Part shown: piece after piece, positions 1 through 11,803 of the stretch | Position numbering within the stretch: position 1 is the first letter of the stretch | Layout of the letters: every line of letters begins with the position of its first letter | NCBI RefSeq assembly: GCF_016127915.1 | Contig: NZ_CP066059.1 | Location: forward strand, 1-64,000 | Length of the DNA: 64,000 nt | Source: Streptococcus oralis | GTDB lineage: Bacteria > Bacillota > Bacilli > Lactobacillales > Streptococcaceae | Direction: 5' to 3' | The notes under the pieces: model-generated | Told to the model about the DNA's origin: nothing | The model's database searches: none | The model's input: the letters and a program-made list of their open reading frames with translations, nothing else | Program-made: the position numbers and the translations under genes

Positions 1-1189
<1,189 letters not shown>

Positions 1190-1246
1190 GACAAGTTTCT
1201 TTTGTCTTATGAATCAGTAGAAATGAAGAATGAAAGAAAGGATATT

Positions 1247-2659
1247 ATGGCTGAAGAAAGAGTAGAACCAAAACCAATTGATCTTGGTGAATATAAATTT
1301 GGTTTCCATGACGATGTAGAGCCTGTCCTATCGACAGGAAAAGGATTGAACGAAGAAGTCATTCGCGAATTATCAGCTGCTAAGGGAGAACCTGAGTGGA
1401 TGTTAGAATTCCGTTTGAAGTCTTATGAAACCTTCAAAAAAATGCCTATGCAAACCTGGGGAGCAGACTTGTCAGAGATTGACTTTGATGACTTGATCTA
1501 CTACCAAAAACCTTCTGATAAACCTGCCCGTTCTTGGGATGAAGTTCCTGAAAAAATCAAAGAAACCTTTGAACGTATCGGTATTCCAGAAGCTGAGCGT
1601 GCTTATCTAGCAGGTGCTTCTGCCCAGTACGAGTCAGAAGTGGTTTACCACAACATGAAGGAAGAGTTCCAGAAATTGGGTATTATCTTTACAGATACGG
1701 ATTCTGCCCTCAAGGAGTATCCAGACTTGTTTAAACAATACTTTGCGAAGTTGGTACCACCGACTGATAACAAGTTGGCAGCCCTCAACTCAGCAGTATG
1801 GTCGGGTGGAACCTTTATCTACGTGCCAAAAGGTGTCAAGGTAGATATTCCACTTCAAACCTACTTCCGTATCAATAACGAAAATACAGGTCAGTTCGAA
1901 CGTACCTTGATTATCGTTGATGAGGGAGCAAGCGTCCACTACGTAGAAGGCTGTACAGCGCCAACTTATTCAAGCAACAGCTTGCACGCTGCCATTGTAG
2001 AAATTTTCGCTTTAGACGGAGCTTATATGCGTTATACAACCATCCAAAACTGGTCTGATAATGTCTATAACTTGGTAACAAAACGTGCCAAAGCTTTGAA
2101 AGATGCGACTGTTGAGTGGATTGATGGTAACTTGGGTGCCAAAACAACCATGAAATACCCATCTGTTTACCTAGATGGAGAAGGGGCCCGTGGTACCATG
2201 CTTTCAATCGCCTTTGCTAATGCTGGTCAACACCAAGATACGGGTGCCAAGATGATCCACAACGCACCACATACAAGCTCGTCTATCGTGTCTAAATCCA
2301 TCGCTAAAGGCGGAGGTAAGGTTGACTACCGTGGACAAGTGACTTTCAACAAGAACTCTAAGAAATCTGTTTCTCACATCGAGTGTGATACTATTATCAT
2401 GGATGACTTGTCAGCATCAGATACCATTCCTTTTAATGAAATTCACAACTCGCAAGTCGCTTTGGAACACGAAGCTAAGGTATCTAAGATTTCAGAAGAA
2501 CAACTATACTACCTCATGAGCCGTGGTTTGTCAGAATCTGAGGCAACTGAGATGATCGTTATGGGATTTGTAGAGCCCTTCACAAAAGAACTTCCAATGG
2601 AATACGCAGTTGAGCTGAATCGCTTGATTAGCTATGAAATGGAAGGATCTGTTGGATAA
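1247..2659 (+). CDS. sufB: SufB, Fe-S cluster scaffold subunit
   Basis: SufB is the scaffold component of the SufBCD complex on which new Fe-S clusters are built. The product is 470 residues, normal for the family. It has the N-terminal SufBD-type segment ([17 protein letters not shown]) and a long beta-helical core with typical blocks such as [25 protein letters not shown] and [16 protein letters not shown]. The ATG at 1247 is preferred over the in-frame codon at 1202 because GAAAGG precedes it and [10 protein letters not shown] is the usual N-terminus. It ends the suf operon. Its last 69 bases are echoed at 3270-3338 by a decayed copy. Confidence 0.95.
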   Translation: MAEERVEPKPIDLGEYKFGFHDDVEPVLSTGKGLNEEVIRELSAAKGEPEWMLEFRLKSYETFKKMPMQTWGADLSEIDFDDLIYYQKPSDKPARSWDEVPEKIKETFERIGIPEAERAYLAGASAQYESEVVYHNMKEEFQKLGIIFTDTDSALKEYPDLFKQYFAKLVPPTDNKLAALNSAVWSGGTFIYVPKGVKVDIPLQTYFRINNENTGQFERTLIIVDEGASVHYVEGCTAPTYSSNSLHAAIVEIFALDGAYMRYTTIQNWSDNVYNLVTKRAKALKDATVEWIDGNLGAKTTMKYPSVYLDGEGARGTMLSIAFANAGQHQDTGAKMIHNAPHTSSSIVSKSIAKGGGKVDYRGQVTFNKNSKKSVSHIECDTIIMDDLSASDTIPFNEIHNSQVALEHEAKVSKISEEQLYYLMSRGLSESEATEMIVMGFVEPFTKELPMEYAVELNRLISYEMEGSVG

Positions 2660-2678
2660 AACCCAAAAGGAGAAGCAA

Positions 2679-3248
2679 ATGGGATTCTTAAAAAAATTAT
2701 TTGGTAATGTTGAAAAAGCGAATAAAGGTGAAATTCCTGTCGAGGAAATTGTTCCACCTTTTACAGTTGATTTAGCAGAAGAAGCAGATGATTATTGGCG
2801 ACAAATGGAACAAAACCTCTTGATAAATGCTGCAAAAGCTGCTGGTGGTCCTGAGTCGGTAGAACCCGCTTTTGTTCTTACTAATTTCAAGGAAAATCAA
2901 GAAACCTTTGAGCTCTTTTATCAGGTAAATGGTCAACTTCTTTCATGGAGAGAGATGGATGCGACTGTTGTTGATAAAATCAGCAATCAACTCCTTCCGC
3001 AAGCGGCAGAAGTAGCACGTGCAGTAAATGAGAATTATGAAGAGGCAAATGTACCAGTAATCCAGTACGCTATGCTTCAGTTTGAAACTGCAACCATGGC
3101 TTGGTTTGGACGGAAGCTGACAACAGCTTCTCCAGAAGCGCAATTGACTTTTGAAGAATTGGTATCAGGTTGGCACGCTATTTTGGAACAAGAAGTTCCA
3201 AATCGTCCTTTAGATAGTGACCGTCCCTTCCCTTACTTTGAAGTTTAA
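2679..3248 (+). CDS. hypothetical protein, 189 aa, between sufB and a decayed copy of the sufB tail
   Basis: I do not recognise this family. The ATG at 2679 follows AAAAGGAGA at a good distance; the in-frame ATG at 2634 lies inside sufB. The product is acidic and soluble, with no signal peptide or membrane segment. It starts MGFLKKLFGNVEKANKG, a short amphipathic basic helix, and is then mostly acidic. Aromatic-rich blocks include DDYWRQMEQNL and AWFGRKL, and it ends RPFPYFEV. It starts 19 bases after sufB and could be read through from the suf promoter. A decayed repeat of the sufB 3' end just downstream suggests it arrived as an insertion into the end of the operon. Function unknown. Confidence 0.7.
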   Translation: MGFLKKLFGNVEKANKGEIPVEEIVPPFTVDLAEEADDYWRQMEQNLLINAAKAAGGPESVEPAFVLTNFKENQETFELFYQVNGQLLSWREMDATVVDKISNQLLPQAAEVARAVNENYEEANVPVIQYAMLQFETATMAWFGRKLTTASPEAQLTFEELVSGWHAILEQEVPNRPLDSDRPFPYFEV

Positions 3249-3269
3249 AAATCCAAAATCCTCAGAAAA

Positions 3270-3338
3270 CTTTCAATGGAGTATACTGTTGAGCCTACTC
3301 GCTTGATAAGTAACTAATTGAAAGAATCAGTGGGTAAA
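3270..3338 (+). pseudogene. decayed duplicate of the sufB 3' end
   Basis: These 69 bases align without gaps, codon by codon, to the last 23 codons of sufB (2591-2659). By my hand count 49 of 69 bases agree (71%). The translation begins LSMEYTVEPTRLISN and then meets a stop, against [15 protein letters not shown] in SufB. It has no start codon and is not a gene. Together with the true sufB end it forms imperfect direct repeats around the hypothetical gene at 2679-3248. Confidence 0.75.
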
Positions 3339-3345
3339 AATGCAA

Positions 3346-3383
3346 ATTCTGAACAGGAATCCTTTCTGTTCAGAATTTTTTTC
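3346..3383 (+). terminator. Rho-independent terminator ending the suf operon
   Basis: An 11-bp perfect stem (ATTCTGAACAG / CTGTTCAGAAT) with a 9-base loop is followed by a run of eight T. Confidence 0.85.
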
Positions 3384-3403
3384 AAAAAAGAACCTAATAA
3401 ATA

Positions 3404-3432
3404 TTCACAAAAATACTTTTATATGGTAAAAT
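3404..3432 (+). promoter_or_regulatory. promoter of the amino-acid permease
   Basis: TTCACA at 3404-3409, a 17-base spacer and TAAAAT at 3427-3432, with TGG just before the -10 (extended -10). The start codon follows at 3462. Confidence 0.65.
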
Positions 3433-3461
3433 AAAACAATTACATTTAGTGGAGATGAAGT

Positions 3462-4859
3462 ATGAATATTTTTAGAACCAAGGATGTTAGTCTGAGACAG
3501 ACAGAGATGCATCGCCATTTGAAGTTGTGGGATTTGATTCTTCTAGGGATTGGTGCCATGGTGGGGACAGGGATTTTCACCATTACAGGAACAGCAGCGG
3601 CTACCCTAGCTGGTCCCTCATTAGTGATTTCCATTGTGATTTCTGCCCTGTGTGTTTCTTTATCAGCCCTCTTTTTCGCAGAATTTGCCTCTCGTGTGCC
3701 TGCTACTGGTGGTGCTTATAGTTACCTCTATGCGATTTTAGGAGAATTGCCAGCCTGGATTGCTGGCTGGTTGACCATCATGGAATTCATGACGGCCGTT
3801 TCAGGTGTGGCGTCTGGTTGGGCAGCTTACTTTAAGGGCTTGCTCAGTAATTATGGTATCTCGATGCCCCAAGCCTTGAATGGAACCTTTAACCCTGAAC
3901 AAGGAACCTACATTGATCTTCTACCTATTTTAGTACTGACATTGGTAACGGGATTGGTTTTATTAAATTCCAAGGCAGCTTTGCGATTTAATTCGCTTTT
4001 AGTGGTCTTGAAATTCTCAGCTCTTGCCTTATTTATCCTAGTTGGTATTTGGTACATTAAGCCTGAAAATTGGACGAATTTTGCTCCATTTGGTTTTGGT
4101 CAACTATATGGTGGAAGTACTGGGATTATGGCGGGTGCATCTTTGATGTTCTTTGGATTTCTCGGATTTGAGTCTATTTCCATGGCAGTTGATGAAATTC
4201 AAAGCCCGCAAAAAAATATTCCCCGCGGAATTGTGCTTTCTCTGACAATCGTCACCATTCTCTATGCTTTGGTAACTTTAGTATTGACAGGGATTGTTCA
4301 CTACAGTAAGCTCAATGTGGACGATGCAGTAGCATTTTCATTACGGAGTATTGGTATCGGCTGGGCGGCCAATTATGTTTCGCTTGTAGCCATTCTAACC
4401 CTGATAACCGTATGTATCTCCATGACTTATGCTTTGTCTCGGATGATTTATAGTTTAGCGCGTGATGGACTTTTACCTCAAAGTTTCAAACACTTAAGCA
4501 AGACTAGTCGCGTTCCTAAAAATGCAACCCTCTTAACAGGAGTTGCTTCGGCTATTGCTGCAGGAGTGTTTCCTCTAGCTAGTATTGCAGCCTTCTTAAA
4601 TATCTGTACCTTAGCTTATCTCATTTTGCTAGCCTATGGAATAATAAAACTCAGAAAGGATAAGGGCATGCCAAAAGAGGGAGAGTTTAAAACTCCCTTG
4701 GTGCCACTTTTGCCAATTCTTTCCATCCTTATCTGTGTTTCCTTTATGCTTCAATATAGTCTAGATACCTGGATTGCCTTTAGTATTGCTCTTCTAGTTG
4801 GTCTAGTCATTTACTTTACTTACGGGTTCCGCCATTCAACCCTCGCAGAAGAAGAATAA
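3462..4859 (+). CDS. APC-superfamily amino acid permease (cationic amino acid transporter type)
   Basis: This is a 465-residue membrane protein that should import amino acids with a proton or by exchange. The N-terminal GAMVGTGIFTITGTAAA block is the APC substrate-binding loop of helix 1. About 12 hydrophobic segments follow, including EFASRVPATGGAYSYLY and the FGFLGFESISMAVDEIQSPQ region typical of the CAT/YfnA branch. The GGAG before ATG 3462 supports the start. It stands alone between two terminators. The substrate cannot be read from the sequence; cationic or branched-chain amino acids are both possible. Confidence 0.88.
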   Translation: MNIFRTKDVSLRQTEMHRHLKLWDLILLGIGAMVGTGIFTITGTAAATLAGPSLVISIVISALCVSLSALFFAEFASRVPATGGAYSYLYAILGELPAWIAGWLTIMEFMTAVSGVASGWAAYFKGLLSNYGISMPQALNGTFNPEQGTYIDLLPILVLTLVTGLVLLNSKAALRFNSLLVVLKFSALALFILVGIWYIKPENWTNFAPFGFGQLYGGSTGIMAGASLMFFGFLGFESISMAVDEIQSPQKNIPRGIVLSLTIVTILYALVTLVLTGIVHYSKLNVDDAVAFSLRSIGIGWAANYVSLVAILTLITVCISMTYALSRMIYSLARDGLLPQSFKHLSKTSRVPKNATLLTGVASAIAAGVFPLASIAAFLNICTLAYLILLAYGIIKLRKDKGMPKEGEFKTPLVPLLPILSILICVSFMLQYSLDTWIAFSIALLVGLVIYFTYGFRHSTLAEEE

Positions 4860-4883
4860 AAGCTGGGAATTCCCAGCTTTTTT
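4859..4883. terminator. bidirectional terminator between the permease and yitT-like gene
   Basis: A perfect 22-base palindrome (AAAGCTGGGAA / TTCCCAGCTTT) with T runs on the plus strand and A runs upstream serves both convergent genes. It starts on the last base of the permease stop codon. Confidence 0.88.
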
Positions 4884-5730
4884 AATCTTTCACATAAGTA
4901 AATCCTTCACCCAGAATTTCATGAGCCTCAGTGATGGTGATAAAGGCTTGAGGATCAATTTTGTGAATCATATCTTTCATTTTAACGATTTCATTTCGAC
5001 CGACGATACAGTAGATAATTTTTAAATCCTTTTTGCTGTAGTAGCCTTGACCAGATATAAAGGTAACGCCACGTCCGAGTTCATCGTTAATCTCTTTGGC
5101 CAATTGATCAGGATATTGGGTAATAATCATAAATCCTTTACCAGCATAACCTCCTTCGCCTATCAAGTCAATAACACGAGCGATGATAAAGTCAAACAAG
5201 AGGGTATAGGTAACTAGACGAAGATCCTGGAAGATGATCAAAATCAACATCAGGATGAAAAAGTCAATCCCAAAAAGCAATTTACCAATCGAAATATTGG
5301 TGTATTTGTTGAGGATACGGGCAACGATATCAGAGCCACCAGTGGTTCCACCAGCATTAAAGATAATTCCTAAACCAACCCCCAGTAAGACTCCTGAGAC
5401 TAAAGCGACAATGATGAGATCCCCTTGCAAGTCGATGTGCAAAGGAATGCGCTCAAAGATTGCTAGCCAAACGGAGAGTGAAATAGATCCTAGAAGGCTG
5501 GAGTAGAGGGTCTTAGGTCCAAATATCTTCCAAGCCAGGATAAATAAAGGGATATTAATTAAGAGGTTCATCAATGAGACAGGAATCTTAAAGAGATAGT
5601 AGGTAATCAAGGTAATACCTGTCGCCCCTCCCTCAAATAAATGATAAGGAACAACAAAGTAGGTAAGACCGAAGGCATAGATAGCAGCTCCAAGAATAAT
5701 GGTGATAATCGGTTGAAGTTTTCGAATCAT
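4882..5730 (-). CDS. YitT family membrane protein (DUF161 + DUF2179)
   Basis: The product is 282 residues. It has about five or six transmembrane helices in the first 200 residues (YitT membrane domain, with GGATGITLITYYLFKIP and AGGTTGGSDIVARIL). A soluble C-terminal DUF2179 domain follows (VTFISGQGYYSKKDLKIIYC). The family is widespread in Firmicutes and its transport role is not established. The start follows AGTGAGGAAC on the minus strand. It converges on the permease gene and diverges from the degV-like gene. Confidence 0.88.
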   Translation of the reverse strand: MIRKLQPIITIILGAAIYAFGLTYFVVPYHLFEGGATGITLITYYLFKIPVSLMNLLINIPLFILAWKIFGPKTLYSSLLGSISLSVWLAIFERIPLHIDLQGDLIIVALVSGVLLGVGLGIIFNAGGTTGGSDIVARILNKYTNISIGKLLFGIDFFILMLILIIFQDLRLVTYTLLFDFIIARVIDLIGEGGYAGKGFMIITQYPDQLAKEINDELGRGVTFISGQGYYSKKDLKIIYCIVGRNEIVKMKDMIHKIDPQAFITITEAHEILGEGFTYVKD

Positions 5731-5818
5731 AGTTGTTCCTCACTTTTCTATAGATAGATTATACCAAAAATTCAGTTCTTTTCATCGGATCACTTATGAT
5801 TTTTTATCATTTTTTTGA

Positions 5819-5824
5819 TATAAT
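5819..5824 (+). promoter_or_regulatory. -10 element of the degV-like gene
   Basis: TGATATAAT is an extended -10. No good -35 is visible, which is tolerated in streptococci when TGn is present. Confidence 0.55.
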
Positions 5825-5871
5825 ATAGGAGAAAATCCCAATCCTATCGAGAAGAATAGAAAGATTGAATT

Positions 5872-6708
5872 ATGACACAAGTAAAAATTGTAACGGACTC
5901 TTCTGTTACTATCGAACCAGAAGTAGTTAAAGAATTAAATATCACTGTTGTCCCTCTATCAGTTATGATTGATAGCGTGCTTTATTCGGATGCAGATTTG
6001 AAAGAGGGAGAATTCCTTCATCTTATGCAACAAAGTAAGAATTTGCCTAAAACAAGCCAGCCCCCTGTGGGAGTGTTTGCTGAGGTCTTTGAAGAACTAA
6101 GTAAAGACGGCAGTCAAATTATCGCCATTCACATGTCCCATGCCTTGTCTGGAACTGTGGAAGCTGCTCGACAAGGGGCAAGCCTCTCAACTGCTGATGT
6201 AACGGTTATTGATAGTTCCTTTACAGATCAAGCGATGAAGTTCCAAGTTGTTGAAGCCGCAAAACTTGCTAAAGAGGGTAAAGACTTAGAAACGATATTA
6301 GCTCATGTAGAGGACGTCAAAAATCATACAGAACTTTATATCGGTATTTCGACGCTAGAAAACTTAGTTAAAGGTGGTCGTATTGGACGTGTGACAGGAT
6401 TACTAAGCTCACTCTTGAATATTCGTGTAGTAATGCAGATGAAAAACCACGAACTTCAACCAATCGTCAAAGGACGTGGAGCGAAGACTTTCAAAAAGTG
6501 GCTTGAGGAATTAACCGATACTCTTTCCCAAAAATCAGTTGCAGAGATTGGCATTTCCTATGCTGGAACGAACGAATGGGCGAATGAGATGAAGGCATTA
6601 TTGCAACCTTATGTTGAGAAACCAATCTCTGTATTGGAAACTGGCTCTATTATTCAAACTCATACTGGAGAGAATGCTTGGGCGGTTCTAATTCGCTACA
6701 ATTCCTAA
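5872..6708 (+). CDS. DegV family fatty-acid-binding protein
   Basis: The protein is 278 residues, the usual DegV length. It starts with [15 protein letters not shown], the family's N-terminal signature. [17 protein letters not shown] and [17 protein letters not shown] line the lipid pocket, and [15 protein letters not shown] is the conserved middle motif. DegV/FakB proteins bind fatty acids and can present them to FakA kinase. Whether this one is a true FakB partner cannot be told, since several paralogues exist in streptococci. It is monocistronic, followed by the hup promoter. Confidence 0.9.
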   Translation: MTQVKIVTDSSVTIEPEVVKELNITVVPLSVMIDSVLYSDADLKEGEFLHLMQQSKNLPKTSQPPVGVFAEVFEELSKDGSQIIAIHMSHALSGTVEAARQGASLSTADVTVIDSSFTDQAMKFQVVEAAKLAKEGKDLETILAHVEDVKNHTELYIGISTLENLVKGGRIGRVTGLLSSLLNIRVVMQMKNHELQPIVKGRGAKTFKKWLEELTDTLSQKSVAEIGISYAGTNEWANEMKALLQPYVEKPISVLETGSIIQTHTGENAWAVLIRYNS

Positions 6709-6746
6709 AAAAATAGAGAAAAAATGTTCAAAATAGTGTTTTTGAC

Positions 6747-6775
6747 TTGACCTATAGCCGATTTTAGGATATGAT
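6747..6775 (+). promoter_or_regulatory. promoter of hup
   Basis: TTGACC at 6747-6752, a 17-base spacer and TATGAT at 6770-6775, near consensus. GGAGG at 6801-6805 precedes the ATG at 6816. Confidence 0.8.
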
Positions 6776-6815
6776 TATATTTGTTAATTAGAAATTATTT
6801 GGAGGATTTGTTAAC

Positions 6816-7091
6816 ATGGCAAACAAACAAGATTTGATCGCTAAAGTAGCAGAAGCTACAGAATTGACTAAGAAAGATTCAGCAGCAGCAGTTGACGCTG
6901 TATTTGCAGCAGTAACTGAATACCTTGCAGCTGGTGAAAAAGTTCAATTGATCGGTTTCGGTAACTTTGAAGTTCGTGAGCGTGCTGCACGTAAAGGTCG
7001 CAACCCACAAACTGGTAAAGAAATCAAAATCGCAGCTTCTAAAGTTCCAGCATTCAAAGCTGGTAAAGCTCTTAAAGACGCTGTTAAATAA
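6816..7091 (+). CDS. hup: HU nucleoid-associated protein
   Basis: HU bends and compacts DNA and is the single essential nucleoid protein of streptococci (also called hlpA). The 91-residue product has the standard fold. The N-terminal helix pair is [20 protein letters not shown]. The [20 protein letters not shown] beta arm carries the intercalating proline. The ending [15 protein letters not shown] is typical. Codon use is strongly biased to preferred codons, as for very highly expressed genes, in line with its strong promoter and GGAGG ribosome site. Confidence 0.97.
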   Translation: MANKQDLIAKVAEATELTKKDSAAAVDAVFAAVTEYLAAGEKVQLIGFGNFEVRERAARKGRNPQTGKEIKIAASKVPAFKAGKALKDAVK

Positions 7092-7100
7092 TGAATTTTC

Positions 7101-7148
7101 AAAAAGCCTATTGTATCAAGCTTTCTAGCTTGGTCAGTAGGCTTTTTT
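7101..7148 (+). terminator. terminator of hup
   Basis: A long stem (AAAAGCCTA / TAGGCTTTT) encloses a second perfect hairpin (CAAGCT / AGCTTG) and ends in seven T. Confidence 0.85.
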
Positions 7149-7202
7149 TATTGCTTTGGGGCAAAAAGAAAAAGGTTCCCATGTTTGAGAACCTTCTTTT
7201 CA

Positions 7203-8192
<990 letters not shown>

Positions 8193-8238
8193 CTAAACAT
8201 CTCCTTCATTTTTTTTAGGGGAATCCCCAGACAATTTC

Positions 8239-8267
8239 ATTCTATCACTTTTGAAAAGCTTTGTCAC
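8239..8267 (-). promoter_or_regulatory. ldh promoter
   Basis: Read on the minus strand: GTGACA, a 17-base spacer and TAGAAT, with TGA before the -10 (extended -10). Confidence 0.7.
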
Positions 8268-8289
8268 GAATATTCTATTCGGTTATCGA

Positions 8290-8303
8290 TGTAAACGTTT
8301 TAG
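8290..8303. promoter_or_regulatory. cre-like site (CcpA) between ldh and gyrA
   Basis: TGTAAACGTTTTAG matches the cre consensus TGNAARCGNWWWCA at 12 of 14 positions, differing only in the last two bases. It lies upstream of the ldh -35, where CcpA would be expected to activate rather than block. Confidence 0.45.
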
Positions 8304-8339
8304 TGGTTTCAGAAGGCTGAAATGAAGGACGAATTATGG

Positions 8340-8345
8340 TATAAT
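8340..8345 (+). promoter_or_regulatory. -10 element of the gyrA promoter
   Basis: TGGTATAAT (extended -10). The match at -35 is weak. The gyrA ATG follows at 8383. Confidence 0.6.
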
Positions 8346-8382
8346 ATATCTAATTACTAATAGTGAAATGAGGCATTTATGA

Positions 8383-10851
8383 ATGCAGGATAGAAATTTA
8401 GTGAATGTCAATCTGACAAAGGAGATGAAGACCAGCTTTATCGACTACGCCATGAGCGTTATCGTTGCACGGGCCCTTCCTGATGTTCGAGATGGCTTAA
8501 AACCTGTTCACCGTCGTATTCTTTATGGAATGAATGAACTAGGTGTTACACCAGACAAACCTCATAAAAAGTCAGCCCGTATTACAGGGGATGTTATGGG
8601 TAAATACCACCCACACGGTGATTCCTCAATTTACGAAGCCATGGTTCGTATGGCCCAGTGGTGGAGCTACCGTTACATGCTTGTTGATGGGCATGGAAAC
8701 TTTGGTTCTATGGACGGGGATGGTGCCGCCGCACAGCGGTACACAGAAGCACGTATGAGCAAGATTGCTCTTGAAATGCTTCGTGATATCAATAAAAACA
8801 CCGTTGATTTCGTAGATAACTACGATGCTAACGAACGTGAACCCTTGGTTTTGCCGGCTCGTTTTCCAAACCTTTTGGTCAATGGAGCAACGGGTATCGC
8901 TGTTGGGATGGCAACCAATATTCCACCTCACAACTTGGGTGAAACCATTGATGCAGTGAAGTTGGTTATGGATAATCCTGAAGTGACGACTAAGGACTTG
9001 ATGGAAGTCTTGCCTGGTCCAGATTTTCCAACCGGTGCTCTTGTCATGGGGAAATCAGGTATTCATAAGGCTTATGAGACTGGTAAAGGTTCCATTGTCC
9101 TTCGTTCTCGTACAGAGATTGAAACCACTAAGACGGGTCGCGAGCGTATCGTGGTAACGGAATTCCCTTATATGGTTAATAAAACCAAGGTACATGAGCA
9201 TATTGTTCGCTTGGTTCAGGAAAAACGAATTGAGGGCATTACAGCCGTACGTGATGAGTCCAACCGTGAAGGCGTTCGCTTTGTAATCGAAGTTAAACGC
9301 GACGCGTCTGCCAACGTTATCCTTAACAACCTCTTCAAGATGACCCAGATGCAAACCAATTTTGGTTTCAACATGTTGGCGATTCAAAATGGTGTGCCAA
9401 AAATCTTGTCCCTTCGTCAAATTTTGGATGCTTATATCGAGCACCAAAAAGAAGTGGTTGTTCGCCGTACTCGTTTTGACAAGGAAAAAGCTGAAGCGCG
9501 TGCGCACATCTTAGAAGGTCTTTTAATCGCGCTAGACCATATTGATGAAGTGATTCGTATCATTCGTGCCAGTGAAACAGATGCGGAAGCGCAAGCTGAG
9601 TTGATGAGTAAGTTCAAGCTTTCTGAACGTCAAAGTCAAGCTATCCTTGATATGCGTCTTCGTCGTTTGACAGGATTGGAACGTGATAAGATTCAGTCTG
9701 AATATGACGAATTAATTGCCTTGATTGCAGATTTGGCTGATATTCTTGCTAAACCTGAGCGCGTGGCGCAAATTATCAAAGAAGAATTGGACGAAGTCAA
9801 ACGCAAGTTTGGTGACAAACGTCGTACGGAGTTGATGGTCGGTGAAGTCTTAACTCTTGAAGATGAAGATTTGATTGAAGAAACGGATGTCTTAATTACC
9901 CTATCTAACAAGGGTTATATCAAACGTTTGGACCAAGGTGAGTTTACTGCACAAAAACGTGGTGGCCGTGGAGTTCAAGGTACGGGAGTTAAGGATGATG
10001 ACTTTGTGCGTGAGTTGGTTTCAACCAGCACCCATGATCATTTGCTCTTCTTTACCAATAAAGGACGTGTATACCGACTAAAAGGTTATGAAATCCCTGA
10101 ATACGGGCGTACTGCTAAGGGCTTGCCAGTTGTCAATCTTTTGAAGTTGGACGAAGGTGAGAGCATTCAGACCATCATCAACGTTGAGTCTGAACGTAGT
10201 GATGACGCCTATCTCTTCTTTACAACTCGTCACGGTATTGTGAAGAGAACCAGTGTCAAAGAGTTCGCAAATATTCGTCAAAATGGACTTAAAGCCTTGA
10301 ATCTCAAGGATGAAGACGAATTGATTAATGTCTTGCTGACAGAAGAAGATACGGATATTATCATTGGTACCAAGTTTGGTTATGCTGTTCGCTTTAATCA
10401 ATCAGCTGTTCGTGGCATGAGCCGTATCGCGACAGGTGTTCGAGGAGTCAATCTTCGTGAGGGTGACACAGTAGTTGGTGCTAGCGTGATTACAAACCAA
10501 GACGAAGTTCTTATCATCACTGAAAAAGGATACGGTAAACGTACACTTGCTACTGAATATCCTACTAAAGGCCGTGGTGGTAAAGGGATGAAGACAGCTA
10601 ATGTTGCTGAGAAGAATGGTCCTCTGGCTGGTCTCCTTACTGTTAAAGGCGATGAAGACCTGATGATTATCACAGATACAGGTGTCATGATCCGTACAAA
10701 TGTTGCCAATATTTCACAAACTGGACGCTCAACTATGGGAGTTAAGGTGATGCGTCTAGATCAGGATGCTAAGATTGTGACCTTTACAACGGTTGCTGCG
10801 GCAGAAAAAGAAGAAGTTGGGACTGAAATTGAAACAGAAGGTGAAGCATAA
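8383..10851 (+). CDS. gyrA: DNA gyrase subunit A
   Basis: GyrA is the DNA-cutting and rejoining subunit of gyrase. It is 822 residues, the length known for pneumococcal GyrA. The N-terminal breakage-reunion domain carries catalytic Tyr120 in [13 protein letters not shown]. The C-terminal half holds the beta-pinwheel repeats and the GyrA-box-like KRGGRGVQG. In the quinolone region the residues are Ser81 and Glu85 ([12 protein letters not shown]), the susceptible type. Residue 114 is Gly, a known neutral polymorphism in this species group. gyrA is followed at once by srtA, whose ATG overlaps the gyrA stop by one base. Confidence 0.98.
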   Translation: MQDRNLVNVNLTKEMKTSFIDYAMSVIVARALPDVRDGLKPVHRRILYGMNELGVTPDKPHKKSARITGDVMGKYHPHGDSSIYEAMVRMAQWWSYRYMLVDGHGNFGSMDGDGAAAQRYTEARMSKIALEMLRDINKNTVDFVDNYDANEREPLVLPARFPNLLVNGATGIAVGMATNIPPHNLGETIDAVKLVMDNPEVTTKDLMEVLPGPDFPTGALVMGKSGIHKAYETGKGSIVLRSRTEIETTKTGRERIVVTEFPYMVNKTKVHEHIVRLVQEKRIEGITAVRDESNREGVRFVIEVKRDASANVILNNLFKMTQMQTNFGFNMLAIQNGVPKILSLRQILDAYIEHQKEVVVRRTRFDKEKAEARAHILEGLLIALDHIDEVIRIIRASETDAEAQAELMSKFKLSERQSQAILDMRLRRLTGLERDKIQSEYDELIALIADLADILAKPERVAQIIKEELDEVKRKFGDKRRTELMVGEVLTLEDEDLIEETDVLITLSNKGYIKRLDQGEFTAQKRGGRGVQGTGVKDDDFVRELVSTSTHDHLLFFTNKGRVYRLKGYEIPEYGRTAKGLPVVNLLKLDEGESIQTIINVESERSDDAYLFFTTRHGIVKRTSVKEFANIRQNGLKALNLKDEDELINVLLTEEDTDIIIGTKFGYAVRFNQSAVRGMSRIATGVRGVNLREGDTVVGASVITNQDEVLIITEKGYGKRTLATEYPTKGRGGKGMKTANVAEKNGPLAGLLTVKGDEDLMIITDTGVMIRTNVANISQTGRSTMGVKVMRLDQDAKIVTFTTVAAAEKEEVGTEIETEGEA

Positions 10852-11606
10852 TGTCTCATAGAAGAACGAAAAATAAAAAGAGTAAGAAAAATAAGCGCAG
10901 AAATCTATTTATCAATATTTTAGCAGGTTTCTTAATTCTTTTATCTCTAGCTTTAATTTTTAATTCAAAGATTCGTGATCTCTTTTTGGTATGGAATACC
11001 AATAAATACCAAGTCAATCAAGTCACTAAGGAAAATATAGACGAAAATCTAAAAACCGAAGGAAATTTTGATTTTGACTCTGTTAAGTCTATTTCATCTG
11101 AAGCTGTGTTGGCTTCACAATGGGATGCTCAGAAACTTCCCGTTATTGGAGGTATTGCTATTCCCGAAGTGGAGATTAACCTCCCTATTTTCAAAGGGTT
11201 GGATAATGTAAACTTGTTCTACGGAGCAGGGACCATGAAACCAGACCAAAAAATGGGAGAAGGCAACTATTCTCTTGCCAGTCACCATATCTTTACTGCT
11301 GAAAATGCCAGTCAAATGCTCTTCTCACCTTTGGTCAATGCCAAAGCAGGTATGAAAATTTACCTGACGGATAAGGATAAAGTTTATACTTATGAGATTA
11401 CAGAAGTTAAACGTGTTACACCAGACCGTGTAGATGAAATCGAAGATCGTGATGGCGTAAAGGAGATTACTTTGGTTACCTGTGTTGATTATAATGCGAC
11501 CGAGCGTATAATCGTCAAAGGAATCTTTAAAGAATCAAAAGCTTATTCTGAGACTTCTGAGGATATTTTGAAGGCCTTTAATCAACCGTATAGACAACGA
11601 TATTAA
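10851..11606 (+). CDS. srtA: sortase A, class A transpeptidase
   Basis: SrtA cuts LPXTG-type surface proteins and links them to the cell wall. The protein is 251 residues. A strongly basic N-terminus (RRTKNKKSKKNKRR) is followed by one membrane anchor (about residues 18-40). The catalytic domain has His145 (LASHHIFTAEN), Cys211 (TLVTCVDYN) and Arg219 (TERIIVKG). Compared with the pneumococcal enzyme as I remember it, about four residues are added near the N-terminus. The gene starts within the gyrA stop codon, so it is transcribed and probably translationally coupled with gyrA. Confidence 0.96.
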   Translation: MSHRRTKNKKSKKNKRRNLFINILAGFLILLSLALIFNSKIRDLFLVWNTNKYQVNQVTKENIDENLKTEGNFDFDSVKSISSEAVLASQWDAQKLPVIGGIAIPEVEINLPIFKGLDNVNLFYGAGTMKPDQKMGEGNYSLASHHIFTAENASQMLFSPLVNAKAGMKIYLTDKDKVYTYEITEVKRVTPDRVDEIEDRDGVKEITLVTCVDYNATERIIVKGIFKESKAYSETSEDILKAFNQPYRQRY

Positions 11607-11615
11607 GAATGAATG

Positions 11616-11648
11616 AACCAGTGAAGTGCTATTTCACTGGTTTTTTTG
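11616..11648 (+). terminator. terminator of gyrA-srtA
   Basis: A 10-bp perfect stem (AACCAGTGAA / TTCACTGGTT) with a 7-base loop is followed by a T run. Confidence 0.88.
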
Positions 11649-11736
11649 TCAACAAATAGAATCAAAATAGTTCTTATGAAAAAGGATAATAAGGCTTAGG
11701 ATAAAGATTTTTAAGATAAATATTTTAGAAATTTCC

Positions 11737-11750
11737 GGAAAACGCTTTCT
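11737..11750. promoter_or_regulatory. cre-like site over the -35 region of the formate/nitrite channel gene
   Basis: GGAAAACGCTTTCT matches TGNAARCGNWWWCA at 12 of 14 positions, missing only the first and last base, and is nearly palindromic. It overlaps the expected -35, a position suited to CcpA repression. Confidence 0.5.
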
Positions 11751-11768
11751 AGAAAACAAGAATTATGT

Positions 11769-11774
11769 TATAAT
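11769..11774 (+). promoter_or_regulatory. -10 element of the formate/nitrite channel gene
   Basis: TGTTATAAT (extended -10); the ATG follows at 11804. Confidence 0.6.
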
Positions 11775-11803
11775 TATCACAAATAAAAGTTTAGGAGTTT
11801 TTT

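Noticed and set aside
8383..10851. Possible quinolone resistance in gyrA
   Set aside because: Ser81 and Glu85 are the susceptible residues; Gly114 is a known neutral variant of this species group.
11700..11760. CiaR-type TTTAAG repeat before the formate/nitrite channel gene
   Set aside because: Only one TTTAAG half-site is present, with the wrong spacing to the next similar sequence.
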